A stretch of DNA of 64,000 nt from NCBI GenBank assembly GCA_947095535.1, contig OX352772.1, forward strand, positions 147,936,568 to 148,000,567. Direction: 5' to 3'. A program made the translations under genes and the position numbers. Positions 58,561 to 64,000 of this stretch are shown one piece after another. Position 1 is the stretch's first letter, and the number at the start of each line of letters is the position of its first letter. Under the pieces are notes generated by a model. It had not been told where the DNA came from. It made no database searches and saw only the letters and a list, made by a program, of their open reading frames with translations. The stretch comes from Poecilobothrus nobilitatus (Eukaryota; Arthropoda; Insecta; Diptera; Dolichopodidae).

Positions 58561-59231
58561 ACAACCTTTAAATTTGGTACAATGATAGAAACAAAGATGG
58601 GACCTTTAAATTTGGTACAACGTTGTTCTTTCATGTTTGATTTGAATCTCTGAAATTTGAGAGGGTTTGGTTCATGTGTTCGGTTTTATCTGTAGTATCG
58701 GCGTACCGTTGCGGTTGACATATAAAAACTTCTTCATTTAAAATTCCGTATAAAAATGCAGTTTTTACATCAAACTGTTCTATTTTTTAATTGCTTGCAA
58801 CAACATATGAGAATATTATGCGGATTCGGATTTTGGAAGCTTCCGAACGAACCCGAAGCCAACGAAATTATCTCCAAAACCAGCAAAAGTATAGAACCTT
58901 TAAATTTGGTAGAAGGGTGTACTGTCATGTTTTGTTTATGTTTCTGAAATTTAAGAGGATTGGGCCCATGGGTTCAAATTTGAAAGGATTTGAATCATGG
59001 GTTCGAATTTTGGAAGCTTACGAACGAGCCCCAGAGCAAACGAGTGTATCTCCAAATCAACAAAGATAGAACTTTTAAATTTGGTACACTGGTGTTCTTT
59101 CATGTGTTCTTTATTCTCTGAAATTTTGGGATGATTTGGTCCATGAGTTCGAATTTTGGAAGCTTCTTAACGAAACCCAGAGCAAACGAGATTAACTCCA
59201 AAACCAATAAAGATAGAAGATTTATATTTGG
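58561..59231. repeat. Satellite, about 140-175 bp units, with embedded copia piece, copy 1
   Basis: The unit carries 'TTTAAATTTGGTAC…GGTGTTCTTTCATG', 'TCTGAAATTTGAGAGGATTTGG', 'GGTTCGAATTTTGGAAGCTT', 'CGAACGAACCCAGAGCAAACGA' and 'TATCTCCAAAACCAATAAAGATAG'. Starts fall near 58608, 58899, 59073 and 59221. Segment 58684-58818 is a copy of copia RT. Confidence 0.85.
58684..58818 (-). pseudogene. 135-bp copia RT segment embedded in satellite, copy 1
   Basis: Aligns with 57737-57870 of the nearby copia pseudogene (from 'TTTTATCTGTA' to 'GAGAATATTA') with roughly a dozen mismatches and one indel. Small plus-strand frames here (58756-58947, 58791-59069) run across the satellite and are not genes. 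The same segment lies at 61259-61393. Confidence 0.85.
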
Positions 59232-59253
59232 ATTTGGATTTATATTTAAGATA
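59232..59253. other. 22-bp filler at duplication junction
   Basis: 'ATTTGGATTTATATTTAAGATA' sits between the end of copy 1 and the start of copy 2. It largely repeats the adjacent 'GATTTATATTTGG', as in templated-insertion end joining. Confidence 0.8.
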
Positions 59254-59514
59254 TTCTTTCGAATCGCTGTATTCGTGTTCTAGTCGAGGGTTACACGTCT
59301 GACAAATTCCAAATAAATGCTGGCGGTCCACAAGGATCCGTCCTTGCCCCAACTCTGTTTTTGATTTTTATCAACGATCTCTTATCTACAACCTTCAATC
59401 CAATCCACAGTTTCGCCGACGACAGCACTCTGGTGGCATCTTACGCATTTCTTAGGAAATCTGATGTCACAAATACCGCCGTCAATGCAGAACGGCTTAC
59501 TATGTTCATATAAT
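59254..59514 (+). pseudogene. LINE (family D) RT palm fragment, duplicated piece
   Basis: Identical or nearly identical to 56680-56940, with GGPQGS and FADDSTL, but lacking the motif A part upstream, because the duplication starts inside it. Confidence 0.82.
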
Positions 59515-59593
59515 TGCTAGCTGGGGTGCTAACAACAGAGTGGAGGTATACATTATAAGACCCCACTTTGTTACAAACTTAAAAATCTTTATT

Positions 59594-61134
59594 TGAAATT
59601 AATCGCAAGCATTTTCTTAAATTTTGAAATTTCGATTTTTGCAATGATTTTCTTAAAATATCTGCCAACTGGAATTAACTTTGTATATAGCTCAGCTCAA
59701 ATAATTTATCTTGAAATTTTTCTGTAACGAAGGTGTATCTAACATCTATATGCTTAAAGCGCTTATGAAATTCGAGAGTTTTAATTAACTGAATAGCGCT
59801 TTGGTTGTCCATTTGGTTTTTCTATGGTAGATGTAGTGTTTTGAAACAACCAGCCTCAACATTTCTTTTGTAATTTCTGAGGTCGCTATGAACTCCGCTT
59901 CTGTTGTCGGTAAAGAGACAGACCGTTGTAGTTGAGAGCACCAAGAAGCAGCAACTTCATACATTATCGTCACATAGCATGTAGTTGATTTTCGTGATAT
60001 ATCTCCAGCAAAATCAGCATCACTAAAAACATTTAAAAACATTTTTATATAACTTCATGATAACTTATATAACCATATGATGATGTTCCATTTATGTATA
60101 ATTTTATAATATCAGCTCCATTATCATCTGCTACCAGTGCATCATCAACATAAATAGCCAAAATTAATATTGATTTTAATTTGCGAATAAAAATACAAGA
60201 ATCTGCATCACTGCACTGAAGATCAAATTGATTCAGTAATTTAATAAATTTTTGGTTCCAGCATTTTGGAGCTTGCTTCAACCCATAAAGGCTTCTTTGA
60301 AATTGACATATTTTATCTGTACTATCGGCGTACCGTTGTGGTTGACACATAAAAACTTCTTTATTTAAAATTCGGTATAAAAATGCAGTTTTTATATCAA
60401 ACTGTTTTATTTTTTAATTGCTTGCAGCAACATATGAGAATATTACACGTAAAGAGCTAAACTTGACCACTAGCATGGAAGTATCTTCGTAATCAATTCC
60501 ATATTCTTAACGAAAACTCTAGCCACTAACCTGGCTTTAAAAAAATTTCCATTGAAGTTTCCATCACCAGCTTTAATCTTAAACACCCACTTGCAATCAA
60601 TAATTTTTTAATCTGATAGTACTTCTGTCAAAACTCATGTATTATAATTTGCCAATGAACAAATTTCTTCGTCTATAGCTGCTTTTCATTTTACTGAATT
60701 TTTACTTTGCATGGCATCTTCAAAAGATTTAGGCCCGTAGTCCTGGGGTTCAATATCGTTTTCTTTTAGTATACTTTAATGATCACCGAAAATTGATTTG
60801 GATATTTTATCTATACTTACCGTGTTAATTTGCGATTCATTATTTTCCTTTTCATTAATACTTAGGATTTGCAATATTTCGAGTGATTTTCAATATCCCT
60901 ATTTTCTATATACGTAAATGCGTCACAATTTTCATTGAAAACTACGTCTTGAATGACTTTAACTTTTCTAAATTCCGGAATTTAGACATTGTATCCCTTA
61001 GTAACATCCTCATAGCCAATTAGAATACCTTTGGCAGACTTTTTGTCCAATTTCTCCCTTTTTTGCTTTTTGAAAATGAACATAACATAAACAGCCAAAT
61101 TCTTTAAGAACTTTTACATCAAAGTAGGAGTAGA
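59594..61134 (-). pseudogene. Ty1/copia pol remnant, copy 2
   Basis: Same layout as copy 1: RNase H frame 60042-59785 with the canonical 'TTEAEF', and RT frame 60350-60045 with 'LYGLKQAPKCWNQKF' and 'LAIYVDDALVADDN'. Here the residues after YVDD are changed while the RNase H motif is canonical; copy 1 shows the opposite, so each copy has gathered its own changes since duplication. Confidence 0.88.
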
Positions 61135-62160
61135 TACAACCTTTAAATTTGGTACAATGATAGAAACAAAGATGGGACCTTTAAATTTGGTACAACGTTG
61201 TTCTTTCATGTTTGATTTAAATCTCTGAAATTTGAGAGGGTTTGGTTCATGTGTTCGGTTTTATCTGTAGTATCGGCGTACCGTTGCGGTTGACATATAA
61301 AAACTTCTTCATTTAAAATTCCGTATAAAAATGCAGTTTTTACATCAAACTGTTCTATTTTTTAATTGCTTGCAACAACATATGAGAATATTATGCGGAT
61401 TCGGATTTTGGAAGCTTCCGAACGAACCCGAAGCCAACGAAATTATCTCCAAAACCAGCAAAAGTATAGAACCTTTAAATTTGGTAGAAGGGTGTACTGT
61501 CATGTTTTGTTTATGTTTCTGAAATTTAAGAGGATTGGGCCCATGGGTTCAAATTTGAAAGGATTTGAATCATGGGTTCGAATTTTGGAAGCTTACGAAC
61601 GAGCTCCAGAGCAAACGAGTGTATCTCCAAATCAACAAAGATAGAACTTTTAAATTTGGTACACTGGTGTTCTTTCATGTGTTCTTTATTCTCTGAAATT
61701 TGGGATGATTTGGTCCATGAGTTCGAATTTTGGAAGCTTCTTAACGAAACCCAGAGCAAACGAGATTAACTCCAAAACCAATAAAGATAGAAGATTTATA
61801 TTTGGTAAAAGGGTGTCCTGTTATTCCTTTTCTTTAATATTGAAAACTGACATTTGAGATAATTTGGACCATGTGTTTGGCTTTTGGAAGCTTCCGAATT
61901 AGCCAAAAAACAAACGAGCATATCTCCAAAACCGAAAAAGAGAACTTCTAAAATTGGCACAAAAGTGTTCTGTAAAATTTCCTCTATGTCCCTGAGATGG
62001 ATTTGATGAATTGGAGTGGCAATTCGGGTAGCTGATACACGCCTTCCAAGGCCTAACAAGCATATCTCCGAAATTAATAAAGATAGAAATTTAATATTTT
62101 GTACAAGGGTGTTAAAGGATTCCTCGTTTACGTTCCTGAAATTCGAATTTAATACGAAGA
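61135..62160. repeat. Satellite, about 140-175 bp units, native array
   Basis: Continues past the duplication: units start near 61182, 61474, 61648, 61796, 61951 and 62089, with 'TTTGGTAAAAGGGTGTCC', 'AAATTGGCACAAAAGTGTTC' and 'TTTTGTACAAGGGTGTTA' at homologous positions. Spacing varies from about 139 to 173 bp. The embedded copia segment is at 61259-61393. Small frames across it are not genes. Confidence 0.82.
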
Positions 62161-62880
62161 AGAATAAGAAAAGGGAAGCGGTTCAAGCAGCTGCCAACAA
62201 ACATATGGATTTTTAATTTGATTGGAATTATTGTAGGGGTGTAGGGTATTAATAAGCCGATTGCATCGACTTACTTCTACATTTGCTTGTTTATCGTTAC
62301 CTTTGTAACAATTATTATCCTAGACAAGAACCAACACGTGGTAAAAATTACTATTCAATTCGCAATTAAAAGGGTGAATCGATAGAGGGGATGAAAAGAG
62401 AAAAATATGGTTCATGTGGTTTTTCTGTGAGGGAAAAGAGGAAAAGAAAAGAAGAAGAAGAGGAAGTTCCGAAACAACCATCGTAGAAGAACGAAACACT
62501 TAAATTTTAAACAAAAATTCTTGCAATAATTTCAAATTTTTCTAATTGAATAAAACAAAAAAAGTATTTTCTAAAGTATTTTGGTATTTTTGTTACAAAG
62601 TAAAGTATTTTGGTATTTTCTCTAAAAATGAACTTATAAATAAAATTAATTTTAAATATTTATTTTAATTAAATTTAGTTTTTTTTTCAATTATTATTTT
62701 ATTAAATTTTAAGGCACGTTATTGTACTTTTATCAATTATAAACTATTGTATTTACATATTTTTTGATTTCAAAAATATGAGGTTTTTTTTTTTTTTTGC
62801 TACTTTATTTGCACCTATCTAATTTATAAAATGTGAATCTTATAATTAGTTAACATTTAGATATTCTTCTACTGCCAATC
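62161..62880. other. Noncoding; purine-rich tract and AT-rich DNA
   Basis: A G/A-rich stretch at about 62430-62475 ('GGGAAAAGAGGAAAAGAAAA' onward) and long A/T runs with repeated 'AAAGTATTTTGGTATTTT' at 62574 and 62603. No gene seen. Confidence 0.5.
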
Positions 62881-62940
62881 CACGACTGGATGTACGGTGA
62901 CTATATCAGGAGGGTTTTTTTTAATTTTTAATTTTTTTTT
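62881..62940 (-). mobile_element. RTE-type LINE 3' end
   Basis: Short sequence after the RT stop, T-rich on the plus strand (A-rich on the minus), consistent with the brief 3' UTR of RTE elements. Exact terminus not determined. Confidence 0.45.
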
Positions 62941-64000
62941 TTATTGTAGGGCTAGGTTGGCATATTCAACTCTGTTTCTGGCTTTGTGTATTAGTTCGCC
63001 AATTGTTCTAATGCCAGTCCAGTTTTTGATGTCTCGTAACCCGGACAACTGTTTTCTGCCAACACCGCGTCTTCCTTCGATTCTAGCTTGGACAATTAAT
63101 TGCAGCATGTGGTACTTTGGATTCCTCATTATATGACCGAAGTAGGCTATTTTACGATGTTTTATTGTTATTAAAAGTATTCGATCTATATTTAGTCTTC
63201 GAAGCACCTCTTCGTTTGTGACTCTATCTGTCCATTTTATTTTAAGTAAGTGGCGACAGCACCACATCCCGAAATCCCCTAGTTTATTCATTGCAACAAC
63301 TTTTAGTGTCCAGGTTTCCACACCATTAAATAGGGTGGACCACACATAGCATTTTGCGAATCGAAGTTTTAGTTTGACATTCAATTCACTCAATAGTTTT
63401 TTAAATTTACCGAAAGAATTCCTTGCCATCATAATTCTTGGTTTAACCTCTTTATTGGAGTCCCAATCTTCTTCTAGTAAGTATCCAAGATATTTATAGT
63501 TTCCTACATGTTCAATCTTGTTGTTACCGCAGTATAATTTAACGTTATTGTGTGTATTTTTGTCTCTACTTACTATCATAAATTTAGTTTTCGCAATATT
63601 GATGTTGAGACCATAGTTTTTACTGTGATGATAGACTCTTTCGACGAGATGTTGTAGTATATTGTCAGTTATCAAGGTTGTATCATCCGCGTATCTGATG
63701 CTGTTGATATGAACTCCGTTAACTTTAATCCCCATTTCAGTATAAATGATACTTTCTTCAAATTTGTTCTCTGAGTATATATCAAAGAGCATTGGTTATA
63801 GAATACAACGTTGTCTTACTCCTCTAAGTATATTAATTTACGCAGTTATTGTTTCATTGGTTCTGACTTCAGCTCTTTGTTGCCAATATAAGTTTTTAAT
63901 GCATCGAATATCTTTTTTATCTAGATTCAGCCTGAGCAGGATTTCCATTAATTTATCGTGTTGCAGTGAATGCTTTTTCGTAATCAATGAAGCAAATGAA
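62941..64000 (-). pseudogene. RTE-type LINE reverse transcriptase, 5' end beyond window
   Basis: A 283-codon open frame (63792-62941) runs from just after motif B to the C-terminus: 'MGIKVNGVHINSIRYADDTT' (active-site YADD intact), 'LNINIAKTKFMIVSRDKN', 'GNYKYLGYLLEEDW', 'KLRFAKCYVWSTLFNGVETW', 'RHLLKIKWTDRVTNEEVLRR', 'KIAYFGHIMRN' and the typical RTE end 'GRRGVGRKQLSGLRDIKNWT', 'ARNRVEYANLALQ'. Upstream, 64000-63793 encodes 'FICFIDYEKAF' (motif A) and 'ILRGVRQRCIL', but a TAA replaces a sense codon at 63797-63799 and other breaks occur, so the ATG at 63792 is not the real start. This is the least decayed RT in the window. The enzyme primes reverse transcription at a nicked target. Confidence 0.88.

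Larger units (their letters stand above)
56680..59231. repeat. 2,574-bp-period direct duplication, copy 1
   Basis: Contains the LINE RT piece, copia pol pseudogene and satellite with an embedded copia segment. Matches 59254-61805 almost base for base; a few indels are compensated. A 22-bp filler (59232-59253) separates the copies. Confidence 0.92.
59254..61805. repeat. 2,574-bp-period direct duplication, copy 2
   Basis: Same content as 56680-59231; beyond 61805 the satellite continues naturally, so this copy holds the native right junction, while copy 1 holds the native left junction at 56680. Confidence 0.92.

Noticed and set aside
58756..59069. Two overlapping frames of 63 and 92 codons, repeated at 61331-61644
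   Set aside because: They run across satellite units and an antisense copia segment; the repetition comes from the 2.57-kb duplication, not from selection.

Overview
The window is a transposon graveyard from an arthropod genome, almost certainly an insect. It is AT-rich, has spliced host exons and no bacterial gene organisation. Its elements are typical of insects: Jockey, CR1-like, RTE and RNase H-bearing (LOA/R1-like) LINEs, BEL/Pao gag, Ty1/copia pol, a mariner-like transposase and tRNA-derived SINEs. Nearly every open reading frame is a fragment of a decayed retrotransposon.

The one convincing host gene is on the minus strand near 21.6-22.1 kb. Two short exons, with clean splice sites and no internal stop, encode the end of the SIX domain and the whole homeodomain of an Optix (Six3/6-type) transcription factor. 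The remaining exons were not found and may lie outside the window or in unrecognised sequence.

Layout: 0-2.3 kb, mariner-like and LOA/R1-like remnants (minus). 2.7-3.8 kb, BEL/Pao gag remnant (plus). 5.0-5.9 kb, degenerate short repeats. 5.9-8.5 kb, CR1-like LINE (plus). 8.6-14.7 kb, a nearly complete but dead RNase H-bearing LINE whose endonuclease region is split by a repeat element holding three 477-bp tandem units. 14.7-16.2 kb, CR1-like LINE containing a SINE flanked by a 10-bp target duplication. 17.8-20.9 kb, two head-to-tail copies of the 3' half of another LINE (minus). 20.9-21.4 kb, LINE tail. 21.6-22.05 kb, Optix. 24.5-28.7 kb, LINE fragments.

29.1-51.8 kb is a higher-order tandem array. 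A dead Jockey element carries, inside its endonuclease gene, a 0.67-kb piece copied from a neighbouring damaged CR1-like element. That composite is repeated at a 3,004-bp period, and the whole locus is duplicated again at an 11,308-bp period. Shared sequence variants allow the order of events to be partly reconstructed.

51.8-56.9 kb holds more LINE fragments and a second SINE with a 13-bp target duplication. 56.7-61.8 kb is a 2,574-bp direct tandem duplication of a LINE reverse transcriptase piece, a copia pol pseudogene and a satellite, joined by a 22-bp filler that looks templated. The satellite continues to 62.1 kb. The window ends in an RTE-type reverse transcriptase with a 283-codon open frame (minus). 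I found no new multi-gene system. The most unusual things here are the nested tandem architecture and the retention of Optix exons in such sequence.
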